Counted from the stretch's first letter, positions 1-7,985 are shown. The stretch is 64,000 bases of DNA from Nodosilinea nodulosa PCC 7104 (GCF_000309385.1 NZ_JH976537.1:144128-208127), one strand, 5' to 3'. Translations and numbers: made by a program. Notes: generated by a model from the letters alone, not told the origin.

Positions 1-1065
1 AGGGGCATCCACCAAAACGCGGTCGGCGCTTTGGTAAAACTGGCCCAGCTCGGTGCTGTCGCCCGCGTGGGTGTGCAGGTTGGAGAGGCCCAGCCGTTGA
101 GCATTGGCGGCGATTTTTTTCAGACGGGAGGGGGCGCGATCGCAGGCCCAAACCCTGCCGTCACTCCCTACTATCTCAGCGATCTGAGTTGCCTTGCCCC
201 CCGGCGCGGCGCAAGTGTCCAGCACCGTATCCCCCGGCTGCGGGTCGAGCAGCAGCCCCACCAATTGGGCGCTGGCATCCTGCACGCTCCACCAGCCTTC
301 GCTGTAGCCCGGCAGGTTGGTCAGCGCCCCCTGGTGGTTGACTAAGCGCAGCCCAAAAGGAATTCCGGCCAGGTGCTCTACGGCAATCCCCGCCGCTGTA
401 AAGGCAGTCTGCACGGTGTCTGCCGTGGCGCGATCGCGGTTGACCCGCAGGTCAATGGTGGGCACCTGGTTAAACCACTGGCAGATCTGTTCGGTTTCCT
501 CAGGGCCAAGCTGGTCGAGCCACAGGGCGATCAGCCAGTCGGGGTAGCTGTGGCGGATGCCCAGCTGAGCCACAGGGTCCTCGGGTAGTGCTAGGGGATC
601 TTTGCCGTCCGCCGCCTGGCGATCGTACTGGCGCAGCAGGCCGTTTACCACCCCAGCAAGCTTGCCTAACCCGTTAGCTTTGGCCAGCTCAACGCTGGTA
701 TTCACCGCCGCCGAGGCCGGCACGCCCGCCAGGTAGCGCAGTTGATACAGCCCCAGGTGCAGCAAAAGGCGCAGCACCGGGGGCTGTTTGTCAGCGGGGC
801 GAGTGCCCAGCTGGTCGATCAATGCATCCAGGGTGCGCTGGCGGCGAACGGTGCCGTAGACCAGCTCGGTGGCGAAGGCGCGTTCCGCCGAGCGCTCCCC
901 AGCAGAATCGCCCTCGCCAGGCTGAACCTGAGCGAGAGTGCGGTGCAGGGCCACGTCGGCGTAGGCCCCGGCCTGCACCTGTAGCAGCACGTTCAGCGCC
1001 AGCTGCCTTGCCCCAGAAAACGCCTTACGGGACGCAGCCGATCGACGGGGGGTGGGGTTAGTCAA
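1..1065 (-). CDS. rsmB: 16S rRNA (cytosine-C5) methyltransferase RsmB, 3' end beyond window
   Basis: SAM-dependent RNA m5C methyltransferase of the RsmB/Sun family, which modifies C967 of 16S rRNA. The frame is open from the window edge to a TTG start at 1065-1063, giving about 355 residues beginning MTNPTPRRSA. An N-terminal NusB-like RNA-binding part is recognisable (ALNVLLQVQAGAYADVAL). The visible sequence stops at VLVDAP, just before the family's catalytic PCSG motif, so roughly the last 90-100 residues lie outside. The TTG start lies one base beyond the stop codon of the upstream small gene (1067), which suggests translational coupling; no nearer ATG fits better. The missing end is the window edge, not a mutation. 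Confidence 0.88.
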   Translation of the reverse strand, partial: MTNPTPRRSAASRKAFSGARQLALNVLLQVQAGAYADVALHRTLAQVQPGEGDSAGERSAERAFATELVYGTVRRQRTLDALIDQLGTRPADKQPPVLRLLLHLGLYQLRYLAGVPASAAVNTSVELAKANGLGKLAGVVNGLLRQYDRQAADGKDPLALPEDPVAQLGIRHSYPDWLIALWLDQLGPEETEQICQWFNQVPTIDLRVNRDRATADTVQTAFTAAGIAVEHLAGIPFGLRLVNHQGALTNLPGYSEGWWSVQDASAQLVGLLLDPQPGDTVLDTCAAPGGKATQIAEIVGSDGRVWACDRAPSRLKKIAANAQRLGLSNLHTHAGDSTELGQFYQSADRVLVDAP

Positions 1066-1066
1066 A

Positions 1067-1255
1067 CTACGATTTAGCGCGACGCTTGCCGATCTGCGGA
1101 TCGCGCTTGGCGGTCTGCTGATCGTTCTTGCGGCGACGGCGATCGCGCCAGTCGGCGGCGGTGAGGTACACCACACCGCCGGTTACAACAACCATCAGCA
1201 CCAGGGCCACGGTGGCCAAAATGCTAAAGGCTTGGGTTTGTAAGGTCGCTTCCAT
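1067..1255 (-). CDS. small single-pass membrane protein, unknown
   Basis: This 62-residue protein has a short polar N-terminus, one hydrophobic segment at about residues 10-32, and a strongly basic C-terminal tail (RDRRRRK, then KRRAKS), so the tail probably faces the cytoplasm. I do not recognise the family; it does not match PsbN, PsbX or Ycf12. It lies between petN and rsmB on the same strand, 56 bases after the petN stop, and its stop is separated from the rsmB TTG start by a single base. It is probably co-transcribed with rsmB. The clear membrane segment and tight spacing support a real gene. Confidence 0.6.
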   Translation of the reverse strand: MEATLQTQAFSILATVALVLMVVVTGGVVYLTAADWRDRRRRKNDQQTAKRDPQIGKRRAKS

Positions 1256-1311
1256 AGTCGCTTTTATCAGTTTACGGGCCGCTGCAGGTTGGTCACGGCA
1301 AGGGCGCTGGG

Positions 1312-1401
1312 TTAAAACCCGTTGCGGCCCCAGATCACCATTGACAGCGAGAAAGTAAACACCACCAGCAGCGCCACCCAGCCAAAAGACAAAATATCCA
1401 T
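1312..1401 (-). CDS. petN: cytochrome b6f complex subunit PetN
   Basis: A 29-residue single transmembrane subunit (subunit VIII) of the cytochrome b6f complex, required for assembly or stability of the complex in thylakoids. Translating the reverse strand from the ATG at 1401 gives a protein beginning [12 protein letters not shown] and ending VIWGRNGF, which matches the highly conserved PetN consensus at almost every position and has the family's exact length. It is too short for usual ORF cutoffs and easily missed. The neighbours (small membrane protein, rsmB) have no obvious functional link. Confidence 0.95.
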   Translation of the reverse strand: MDILSFGWVALLVVFTFSLSMVIWGRNGF

Positions 1402-1535
1402 AGGTGCTTTCTAAAGCTCAATACAACACAGCTATTTTTATCATAATGCCACGGGGTTTCTGCCGTTTACGGAGCGGATTGGTTTTCTCGGATGGAGATT
1501 GGGGGAGGGTTACATAACTGGGATGCACCCGCGAA

Positions 1536-2573
1536 CTAGAGCTGCATGAGGCAGCAGAGTTTGTAGACGGCTCTGGCGCCCACGTTGCCATCCCATTCGC
1601 CGTTGCCCACCTCCGACAGGTCAAAGCCGATGATCTGGCGTCCGCTGCGGATGACCTGGCGCAGCAGGCAAAAGACTTCTTCGAGTTCTAGCCCGCCGGG
1701 GACGGGGGTGCCGGTGTGGGGGCACAGCTTGGGGTCGAGGCCGTCGGCGTCGAAGCTGACGTAGACTTTCGCTGGGAGATCTGCCACGATCGCTTCGCAC
1801 TGCTGCATCCAGGGAATGCCCCGGTAGGTGTTTTCCTTCACCACTGCGTCGTAGTGGGTGACAATGCGCCCTTCGGAATGCTGGATCAGCGCCACTTCGT
1901 CGTGGCAGAGGTCGCGGATGCCGACCTGCACCAGCTTAGACATCTGGGGCAGCCCCAGCAGGTTGTACATAATCGACGCGTGGGAGTAGCGAAAGCCCTG
2001 GTAGGCGTGGCGCAGGTCGGCGTGGGCGTCGATGTGCAGGACGCCGAAGTCGGGGTGGCGCTCGGCCAAGGCTTGCAGGTAGCCCAGGGGCACGCTGTGG
2101 TCGCCGCCGATGACGCCCACCCGCTTGCCCTGATCTAGAGCGGTGCTGGCCTGGGCGTAGAGCCAGCCGGTCATTTGTTCGCAGGCGTGGTTGACGTTGT
2201 CCAGATCGGTTTGGAGGAGGGGCTGGCTGGCGATCGCAATGCCCTCTTCCGTCGCCTGAATCACCCGGTTGGCGGCCTCGCGCACCTGCTGATTTAGCTC
2301 TAGCAAATGCTCCGGAATGGTTGGCATAAAGATGCCCTGACGCCAGCCTTCGGGGTTGTCGCGATCGTAGAGATCGAGCTGGGGCGAGGCTTCCAGCACC
2401 CGGCTGGGTCCCTGGGCGGTGCCGGTGTGGTACGACACCGTGACTTCCCAGGGCACGCCGAAGACGATGATGCCCGCCGTGTCGTAGTCGCAGGGCAGCC
2501 CGTAAAGGTTGCCGTTGTCGAGGCCCACGCCGCTGGGGTCGAAGGTCTTCAAGGTGGGGTGAACGGTGGTCAT
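1536..2573 (-). CDS. speB: ureohydrolase, agmatinase/arginase family
   Basis: A 345-residue binuclear metal hydrolase of the arginase/agmatinase fold. Metal-ligand motifs are intact: GGDHS (156-160), DAHAD (182-186) and SFDADGLDP (273-281), followed by HTGTPVPGG (286-294). The likely reaction is agmatine to putrescine plus urea. The spermidine synthase fusion gene lies on the same strand 0.8 kb upstream, which supports a polyamine role: putrescine from this enzyme would be the aminopropyl acceptor. Cyanobacteria also have a nickel-dependent guanidine hydrolase in this superfamily, and substrate cannot be settled from these motifs. No nickel-insertion chaperone genes are nearby, which mildly favours agmatinase. 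Confidence 0.8.
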   Translation of the reverse strand: MTTVHPTLKTFDPSGVGLDNGNLYGLPCDYDTAGIIVFGVPWEVTVSYHTGTAQGPSRVLEASPQLDLYDRDNPEGWRQGIFMPTIPEHLLELNQQVREAANRVIQATEEGIAIASQPLLQTDLDNVNHACEQMTGWLYAQASTALDQGKRVGVIGGDHSVPLGYLQALAERHPDFGVLHIDAHADLRHAYQGFRYSHASIMYNLLGLPQMSKLVQVGIRDLCHDEVALIQHSEGRIVTHYDAVVKENTYRGIPWMQQCEAIVADLPAKVYVSFDADGLDPKLCPHTGTPVPGGLELEEVFCLLRQVIRSGRQIIGFDLSEVGNGEWDGNVGARAVYKLCCLMQL

Positions 2574-2585
2574 GGGATGCGATCG

Positions 2586-2924
2586 CTAAGGTGCTGGTGG
2601 AACATGCAGAATGAGTACTTTAATTAATGGCGGAATCTCAGACTTGGCAACATGCCAAACAATATCGAGATTGATATCGTCATAGCCGTGAACTAGCCGG
2701 TTCCGCATGCCGTTAATTTCTGCCCAAGAAATAGTTGACAGCCGATCGCGGGTGGTTGATGACACTCGTCTGGCGGCTTCAGCAACCACTAACAATCTAC
2801 GAATTACCGCATCTTGCAGCTGCACATCCTCAATAAATACCTCTTTTGAGCATTGAGCTGTATAGGCCACAATCAGCTCTGCTGATTGCAGCATGTCAAG
2901 CAGATATTGAAGATCGCGCTGCAT
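2586..2924 (-). CDS. hepT: HEPN-domain toxin, HepT/DUF86 family
   Basis: A 112-residue alpha-helical HEPN ribonuclease toxin. The catalytic RX4HXY motif is present as R74, H79 and Y81 (RNRLVHGY). In characterised HepT/MntA systems the tyrosine of this motif is AMPylated by the partner nucleotidyltransferase, silencing the RNase. The gene overlaps the end of mntA by 29 bases, the usual antitoxin-first arrangement. The catalytic motif is undamaged, so the toxin is probably functional. The pair lies between the ureohydrolase and spermidine synthase genes with no sign of a mobile element around it. Confidence 0.85.
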   Translation of the reverse strand: MQRDLQYLLDMLQSAELIVAYTAQCSKEVFIEDVQLQDAVIRRLLVVAEAARRVSSTTRDRLSTISWAEINGMRNRLVHGYDDINLDIVWHVAKSEIPPLIKVLILHVPPAP

Positions 2925-3237
2925 AAATTATCTGGGCAGAGGAAAGAATTTCATGTTTTCTCAGATAGTTGCGGCTGGCTTCAATTCCTCTGCGCGTTAT
3001 CAGGTCGACATCTCGGCTAAAGATGTGCGCTAGTTCAGTTTCCATCTGATCGAGAGTGCGGAAGGTTGGGTGGGTATCTGGATGAAACAGCACCATGATA
3101 TCTATATCGCTGTCCGGGCCGAAATCATCGCGCAGCACAGAGCCGAATAGGGCAAGCTCAGTGACCTGCCAGCGATCGCAAAATTCAGCAATGGCGTCTG
3201 TCGGTAGTGCGATTGCTGGCAAAGGCATGTTGGCCAC
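2896..3237 (-). CDS. mntA: MNT-type nucleotidyltransferase antitoxin MntA
   Basis: A 113-residue minimal nucleotidyltransferase with the complete GSX10DXD signature: G32-S33, then D44 and D46 (GSVLRDDFGPDSDID), plus a downstream DVD as third carboxylate. This family neutralises HepT by transferring AMP from ATP to the HEPN tyrosine. It overlaps hepT by 29 bases, implying coupled translation. The start is uncertain: a GTG at 3237 gives 113 residues and an ATG at 3228 gives 110; neither has a clearly better ribosome binding site. Upstream, 3238-3344 separates the pair from speDE on the same strand. Confidence 0.85.
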   Translation of the reverse strand: MANMPLPAIALPTDAIAEFCDRWQVTELALFGSVLRDDFGPDSDIDIMVLFHPDTHPTFRTLDQMETELAHIFSRDVDLITRRGIEASRNYLRKHEILSSAQIIYAARSSISA

Positions 3238-3344
3238 GTTCCGGAGCTATAGAGGGCGCGATCATTGAGAAAGTCAAAGCCCTGACGCTATCTCCTCCAG
3301 TTTATTCCAGAAGCAGGTCGTGGTTCTAGGCAGAGTTACCCAGA

Positions 3345-4625
3345 TCACGTCAGCATGGTCTGCACAAAGGTGGGCAGGGCAAAGGCCGCCTGGTGCATGC
3401 CGACGTTGTAGTACTGGAGGCTGTGCTCCGCCGCGAAGGCTTCTGACTTCGCCGCATCCATCCCCTGGAGCGGGTGGGCTGCCCCCTTGGTGGCGTAGTT
3501 AAAGCTCCACATGCCCGTCGGGTAGGTGGGAATAAACGCCAGGTAGCAGAACACATTCTCGTCGCCAAAAATACCCTTGAGGCAGTGGTGAATATCCACA
3601 AAGGCCCGCTGGTTAAACCGGGGCGACTCGCTCTGGGCGGCGATCGCCCCCCCTGGCTTCAGGCAGCGATGCACCTGCTGATAAAACGCCGTGCTAAACA
3701 AACCCTCCGATGGCCCCACCGGGTCGGAGGAGTCGATCACAATCAGGTCGTAGCTGGCGTCGGGGGCGTTGGCGACAAAGGCGATGCCGTCTTCGATGCG
3801 CAGGTCGAGCTTGGGGTCGTCCAGCGCCCCCGACAGCGACGGCAAAAATTCCTTCGAGGCCCGCACCACGGCTTCATCGATTTCGACCATGGTGACCCGC
3901 TCCACCTGGGGATGGCGCAAAATTTCGCGCACGCTGCCGCCGTCGCCGCCACCAATCACCAGCACGTCTTTAAAACTGGGATTCAGCAGCATCGGCACGT
4001 GGATGATCATCTCGTGGTAGGCATTTTCATCCTTTTCGCTGCACATCACCATGTTGTCGATGGTGAGCATTTTGCCGTAGGCAAAGGTGTCGAAAATCTC
4101 CACGGTTTGGTAGGGCGATTTTTCCCGAAAGACGCGATCGCCCTTGTGGCGAATCGACAGGGCGATGTCGTCGTTTTTGTCGGTAAACCAGACGCTGCGG
4201 CTCTGTTTAGGGGTCACCAGCTTGTTGGTAATCTCGTCGCGCAGCTCGCCCATGTCCACATCAATGCGCTCCAGCAGCTCCAGCTGCCCCCGGTTCATCT
4301 CCAGGGCCGAGCCGTAGTCGGCTTTAAACGCCGCCTTCAGCTTGTCGAACGAAATCCAGGGGTTGACGGTATCGCCGCAGGTGAACAGGTCCACCGCCGC
4401 GTAGCGGTACTCGGGCCAGGTGTGAATGGCCAGGTGGCTCTCTTGAATCACCACTACTCCGGAGACGCCAAAGGGCGAAAAGTGGTGAAACACCGAGCTA
4501 ATCACCGTCGCTCCGGCATCGGCGGCAGCCCCCACCATGCTGCTCTCAATCAGCGGCACGTCGTTGAGAATGTCTGACGAACAGCCGAAAAACTCAACTA
4601 GAATATGTCGTCCAAGCGAATTCAT
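3345..4625 (-). CDS. AdoMet decarboxylase-spermidine synthase fusion
   Basis: A 426-residue bifunctional polyamine enzyme. Residues 1 to about 120 are a class 1b S-adenosylmethionine decarboxylase proenzyme: the self-cleavage serine is S63 ([11 protein letters not shown]), with H68 and C83 at the positions expected in the small bacterial enzyme. From about residue 150 a spermidine synthase (SpeE) domain follows, with the AdoMet-binding GGGDGG motif and the DSSDPVGP active-site loop. SpeD produces decarboxylated AdoMet and SpeE uses it to aminopropylate putrescine. Fusion puts both steps in one chain, although the decarboxylase half should still cleave itself at S63. The ureohydrolase gene downstream may supply putrescine. 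Such fusions are known in bacteria but are not the usual separate-gene form. Confidence 0.92.
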   Translation of the reverse strand: MNSLGRHILVEFFGCSSDILNDVPLIESSMVGAAADAGATVISSVFHHFSPFGVSGVVVIQESHLAIHTWPEYRYAAVDLFTCGDTVNPWISFDKLKAAFKADYGSALEMNRGQLELLERIDVDMGELRDEITNKLVTPKQSRSVWFTDKNDDIALSIRHKGDRVFREKSPYQTVEIFDTFAYGKMLTIDNMVMCSEKDENAYHEMIIHVPMLLNPSFKDVLVIGGGDGGSVREILRHPQVERVTMVEIDEAVVRASKEFLPSLSGALDDPKLDLRIEDGIAFVANAPDASYDLIVIDSSDPVGPSEGLFSTAFYQQVHRCLKPGGAIAAQSESPRFNQRAFVDIHHCLKGIFGDENVFCYLAFIPTYPTGMWSFNYATKGAAHPLQGMDAAKSEAFAAEHSLQYYNVGMHQAAFALPTFVQTMLT

Positions 4626-5221
4626 GCGCCGATACTCCCCTTAAAAGTGGCTGCAAGCGAAAAAAAGAACCCAGGCCAGGCCCAGAGCAGCGAACAACTC
4701 CTGTGCCGCCGTTTTAGATTCTATTTGCCAGAGACAAAATCGATAAAATGCTTTGGCATGTTGTAATAAGACACCGCCGGACAGCGGGGCAGTACCTCTG
4801 CCCCACGGCACAGGCTCAACTATCTGGGAATTAGACCGACGGAAAGCCTTTTGGGCAAACTCGCAGTAGTCTCTGCCCCAGGCTAACTTACTGGCCCTGA
4901 GCTGATTGACCGACAAAAGTTCTGATGTAGGTTGGTGTTGAGCGAAGCGTTCGCGTAGCGCCTCTAGACGAGAAAACCCAACACTAGCAACGGTTTTGTT
5001 GGGTTTCGCTGGCGCTTCACCCAACCTACGGCAGCACAAGGGCTTCAAGGGTTTTGTCAGTCAACCAGAGTCCAGAGTCAAGGGCGAAAACTGCTCTAGG
5101 CCCATAATTCCTATGGAACCGCATAGCTCCAGCTCCCCCGATCAGGAGCAGGCCCGGCTACGGGCGCTGCACCGCTATCAGATTTAAATACCCCGCGCGA
5201 TCGCGTCACCGCCATTGTGGC
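4626..5221. other. 596-bp intergenic region
   Basis: This stretch between speDE and prxQ (both on the minus strand) has no gene I can support. It holds the inverted-repeat element at 4927-5030. A 135-codon open frame at 4641-5048 on the minus strand reads through that repeat and resembles no protein family, so I treat it as spurious. Confidence 0.6.
4927..5030. repeat. interspersed inverted-repeat element, cyanobacterial GTAGGTTGG type
   Basis: The element starts with GTAGGTTGGTGTTGAGC and ends with CTTCACCCAACCTAC, so its ends are inverted copies of each other. A second nested inverted pair (AAACCCAAC and GTTGGGTTT) lies inside, together with the GCGTTCGCGTAGCG-type segment common in cyanobacterial spacers. 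About 104 bp long. No target duplication is evident. It could fold as RNA, but its copy number cannot be judged here. Confidence 0.65.
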
Positions 5222-5773
5222 CTAGGAATTGGCCTGCAACTCGTCCAGGGCCGCCAGCACCTCCTGGCTGTGAATTACCGGCTGCACCCCCAAAAAACGG
5301 GCCTGCATCGTGCCATCGGGGCCAATGATGTAGGTGTGCCGCAGCGACATCGCCCCCAGCCACGAGCCGTAGGCCTTACTCACCTCGCCCTTCGGGTCAG
5401 ACAGCAGCGGAAACTCCAGCCCCTCGGCATCGCAAAACTCCGCGTGGGACTCCACGCTGTCGGCGCTGATGCCGACAATCTGAGCCTTGCGGGCTTTGTA
5501 CTCGGCGATATCGCGCTCAAATCGCTGGGCCTCTATGGTGCAGCCCGAGGTGAAATCGCGGGGATAGAAATACACCACCACCCACTGATTGCGAAAGTCC
5601 GCCAGGGAAATTTCCCCGTCGCCAGCGTTGGTCGGCAGGGTAAAGTCTGGGGCCATCTCTCCCAGGGGAATTTGCGGCCCTCCCATGGCCAGAGCCGGTA
5701 GGGGAGAGACAGCCCAGCTCAGGCAGGCCAGGCAAAGCCCCAAAGCAGTTTGCAGCAGTTGACGGCGGTTCAT
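5222..5773 (-). CDS. exported thioredoxin-dependent peroxiredoxin, PrxQ/Bcp type
   Basis: A 183-residue thiol peroxidase reducing hydrogen peroxide and alkyl hydroperoxides. Residues 1-29 form a signal peptide with a twin-arginine-like MNRRQLL start and an ALA cleavage site, so the enzyme should act in the thylakoid lumen or periplasm. The peroxidatic cysteine is C78 in DFTSGCTIE. Classical PrxQ has a resolving cysteine five residues later; here that position is R (CTIEAQR). The only other mature cysteine is C114, which may resolve, or the enzyme may work as a 1-Cys form. The divergent aldo/keto reductase begins about 100 bases away, so promoters for both must lie in 5774-5877. Confidence 0.88.
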   Translation of the reverse strand: MNRRQLLQTALGLCLACLSWAVSPLPALAMGGPQIPLGEMAPDFTLPTNAGDGEISLADFRNQWVVVYFYPRDFTSGCTIEAQRFERDIAEYKARKAQIVGISADSVESHAEFCDAEGLEFPLLSDPKGEVSKAYGSWLGAMSLRHTYIIGPDGTMQARFLGVQPVIHSQEVLAALDELQANS

Positions 5774-5877
5774 GGAACGTTCCTCCTCAGGGCGGATCTC
5801 GGCAGGGGAATTCTGAAAGCTCTTTACTAAAGTTTACAATAAAGCAGTAACCCCATTCCCGCCCCGGAGCCTGTCCT

Positions 5878-6855
5878 ATGTCCCCCATGGCCAATCTACA
5901 AACCGTCTCCCTCGGTCCTGGAGGTTTGACTGTACCGGCCCTTGGCGTAGGCACCTGGGCCTGGGGCGATTCGCTCTTTTGGGACTATGGCAAAGCCTAC
6001 AGCGACAGCGATCTTCAGGCCGCCTTCAACGCCTCTCTGGACGCAGGCCTGAGACTATTCGACACCGCCGAAATCTACGGCTTTGGTCAGTCAGAGCGTC
6101 TGCTGGGGAGCTTCATGCAGCAGCGATTCCAGTCGGCAGACCAGCAGGCCATCCTGGCGACCAAGTACTTTCCGTTGCCCTGGCGATTTTCTAAACAGTC
6201 GGTGGCCGATGCCTTAACCGCCAGCCTCGATCGCCTTCAGGTGGCCTCGGTGGCGCTGTACCAGGTGCACTGGCCACTCGATTTTCTGCTCAACCAAACG
6301 GATCTCATGCAGGCGCTGGCCGCTGAGGTAAAGCGGGGCCGCATTGGTGCGGTGGGGGTGAGCAACTACTCGGCCCAGCAGATGCGCCAGGCCCACAGCT
6401 ATTTGGCGGAACAGGGGGTGCCTCTGGCCGTAAACCAGGTGCAGTACTCGCTGCTCTACCGCAACATCGAAACCAGCGGCGTGATGGCAACGGCCCGAGA
6501 ACTGGGCGTAACGATTCTGGCCTACAGCCCCCTGGCCCAGGGTTTGTTAACAGGGAAATACACCCCCGAAACCCGGCTCAAACCTGGGGGTGCCCGCTGG
6601 CTCAACCCGCGCTTTAGCCAGGAGGGGTTGACCAAACTCATGCCCGTAATTCGAGCGCTGCGAGAAATTGGCGAAAATAGGGAACGCACCCCTGCCCAGG
6701 TGGCCCTCAACTGGCTGGTGTGCCAGGGCAACGTGCTGCCCATTCCCGGCGCTAAAAATGCTCACCAAGCCTCACAAAATGCCGGAGCCCTGGGCTGGGA
6801 GCTAACCCCAGAAGAGCGCGATCGCCTCGGTCAACTCACCCAAAACTATGGCTAA
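5878..6855 (+). CDS. aldo/keto reductase
   Basis: A 325-residue NADPH-dependent TIM-barrel oxidoreductase. The AKR catalytic tetrad is complete: D62 (FDTAE), Y67 (EIYG), K96 (ATKYF) and H131 (QVHWP). The C-terminal nucleotide-binding part with PIPGAKN is also present. Substrate is not predictable; pyridoxal, methylglyoxal or other carbonyls are possible. An alternative start three codons inside (MANLQ) cannot be excluded. It is divergent from prxQ, so both may respond to oxidative or carbonyl stress, but that is inference. Confidence 0.85.
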   Translation: MSPMANLQTVSLGPGGLTVPALGVGTWAWGDSLFWDYGKAYSDSDLQAAFNASLDAGLRLFDTAEIYGFGQSERLLGSFMQQRFQSADQQAILATKYFPLPWRFSKQSVADALTASLDRLQVASVALYQVHWPLDFLLNQTDLMQALAAEVKRGRIGAVGVSNYSAQQMRQAHSYLAEQGVPLAVNQVQYSLLYRNIETSGVMATARELGVTILAYSPLAQGLLTGKYTPETRLKPGGARWLNPRFSQEGLTKLMPVIRALREIGENRERTPAQVALNWLVCQGNVLPIPGAKNAHQASQNAGALGWELTPEERDRLGQLTQNYG

Positions 6856-7040
6856 AAACCAAAACATATTCCGTTGGGAGGATGTTCAAACTAAAAGATT
6901 TGTTATCTTGTCAATCTATTCCTGATGCGTTTGAATGCGATAGTTTTAGACAGGAATTCTGCCAAAAAATAAAAATAATTGACACTCTAGATAAATTCAC
7001 ACGGGTCAAAACAATTAGTCACATAACGCAAAGATTTTGT

Positions 7041-7070
7041 TGACACTCTAAGTTTTTCGCTTCTACAATT
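7041..7070 (+). promoter_or_regulatory. sigma70-type promoter of the riboswitch-USP transcript
   Basis: A perfect -35 box TTGACA (7041-7046) and a TACAAT -10 box (7065-7070) are separated by 18 bases. The predicted start near 7077 puts about 50 nt before the riboswitch core and a 5' leader of about 290 nt before the ATG. Confidence 0.75.
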
Positions 7071-7127
7071 TAGATGTTGAACAAGTCAGCCTAATCCAGG
7101 TGAAACGTTGTGCTGCGACTGTGTTGA

Positions 7128-7268
7128 AGCACAATGCATTCCTTGAGCGGGGGAACCAGTAAAGGGGCGTATTTTCGAGTTCGCCATACCCATCGGAGGG
7201 TAATCGGAAAGGGGTATCTCTCAGCCCTAGCCCGTCAGCTAACCTCGTCGGCACTGAGGGGAGACTGA
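7128..7268 (+). ncRNA. cyclic di-AMP riboswitch (ydaO/yuaA leader)
   Basis: The leader contains the two hallmark conserved blocks of the ydaO/yuaA aptamer in the right order and spacing: GAGCGGGGGAACC at 7145-7157, and CCTAGCCCGTCAGCTAACCT at 7226-7245 followed by CGTCGGC. A closing G-rich strand (GAGGGGAGACTGA) follows. Between the blocks are the expected variable hairpins. This class binds two c-di-AMP molecules and in characterised cases lowers expression of downstream genes for osmotic balance, potassium or cell-wall functions. Boundaries are approximate. It lies in the sense direction, about 100 bases before the universal-stress-like gene. Confidence 0.88.
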
Positions 7269-7308
7269 ACCATCAGCCTTTGCCAATGCGTTGATTGTTC
7301 AGTGTCCT

Positions 7309-7328
7309 AAGTCGTGTTATCACGGCTT
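7309..7328 (+). promoter_or_regulatory. hairpin after the riboswitch, possible expression platform
   Basis: The arms AAGTCGTG and CACGGCTT form an 8-bp stem (one G-U pair) with a TTAT loop. It lies 40 bases beyond the aptamer and 36 before the start codon. Only a weak U-run follows (TTGTTCG), so whether it terminates transcription is unclear. Confidence 0.4.
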
Positions 7329-7364
7329 GTTCGCTGTACACAAACTAGACTCTAGGAGGGTCTT

Positions 7365-7946
7365 ATGCGGTTAAAATCGCGCCCCACTGCCCAATCAAGG
7401 CGGTCAGTTTCAGTTGCCGATACTCCATCGTTCAGCGAGTGTATTGCGCTCAAACCCATGATTACGCGCCTTGAGGCAGCCCTCGGCCGTAGCGATTTGG
7501 TCCAGCGGATGGTGCTGCTGCCCAGACCCATAAAACCCGATTTGGAAACCCATCCAGATACAAAAACGATTGGTTTTGTGGTTGGGTTTAGCGGTTCAGC
7601 CCATAGTCAGGCGGCTTTAGATTTAGCCCTGTGCATGGCCCATCAAACCCGTTTGGCCAAGCCAAACCCGGTGCTGGTGCATGTGGTGTACGTGGTTGAT
7701 AAAACCCGGCCTAAAACGATCGCCAACGCCGATCGCATTCTGTGGCAGGCTCGCTGTTTGGCCAGCGAATGGAGGGGGGCCTTAGACGCCCATCTGCGGG
7801 TTGGCCAGGTGGCAACTGAGCTGAGCCAGGTGGCCCGAGAGATGAAAGCAGAAATTATGCTGCTGGGCTGCCACAGCCGGAAGCACCTCCTGGTGCAGCA
7901 GCTAGCCCGCCAAACCCCCTGCTCAGTCCTGGGCCTGCCGGGCTAG
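7365..7946 (+). CDS. universal-stress-protein-like protein under c-di-AMP riboswitch
   Basis: A 193-residue protein. After an N-terminal extension of about 65 residues there is a USP-like alpha/beta fold: IGFVVGFSGSAHSQAALDLA, then VLVHVVYV, ending AEIMLLGCHSRK and PCSVLGLP. The usual ATP-binding G-2x-G-9x-G(S/T) motif is not intact, because the second glycine and GS are missing, so it may not bind ATP. The start is supported by AGGAGG at 7354-7359, five bases before the ATG. The long leader with promoter and c-di-AMP riboswitch suggests expression follows cellular c-di-AMP, which in cyanobacteria is linked to day-night and osmotic adaptation. USP-type domains also occur in potassium sensors and transporters, a possible link. 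Confidence 0.8.
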   Translation: MRLKSRPTAQSRRSVSVADTPSFSECIALKPMITRLEAALGRSDLVQRMVLLPRPIKPDLETHPDTKTIGFVVGFSGSAHSQAALDLALCMAHQTRLAKPNPVLVHVVYVVDKTRPKTIANADRILWQARCLASEWRGALDAHLRVGQVATELSQVAREMKAEIMLLGCHSRKHLLVQQLARQTPCSVLGLPG

Positions 7947-7985
7947 CTCTAACGCCAATTTGGGATCAGCCTCACGCCAGACATG

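Larger units (their letters stand above)
6856..7364 (+). other. 509-bp leader region of the universal-stress-like gene
   Basis: This region has no protein gene. It holds an AT-rich upstream part, a near-consensus promoter (7041-7070), a c-di-AMP riboswitch (about 7128-7268), a hairpin (7309-7328) and a strong Shine-Dalgarno sequence (7354-7359). A 62-codon minus-strand frame here runs through the riboswitch and is rejected. Confidence 0.8.

Noticed and set aside
3474-4577. 367-codon frame on the plus strand antisense to speDE
   Set aside because: It lies entirely opposite the well-supported fusion enzyme; its His/Gly/Val-rich composition is typical of an antisense shadow in a GC-rich gene.
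4641-5048. 135-codon minus-strand frame downstream of speDE
   Set aside because: It reads through a cyanobacterial inverted repeat, has no recognisable domain, and its composition looks random.
7063-7254. 62-codon minus-strand frame before the USP-like gene
   Set aside because: It covers the riboswitch in antisense and matches no family.
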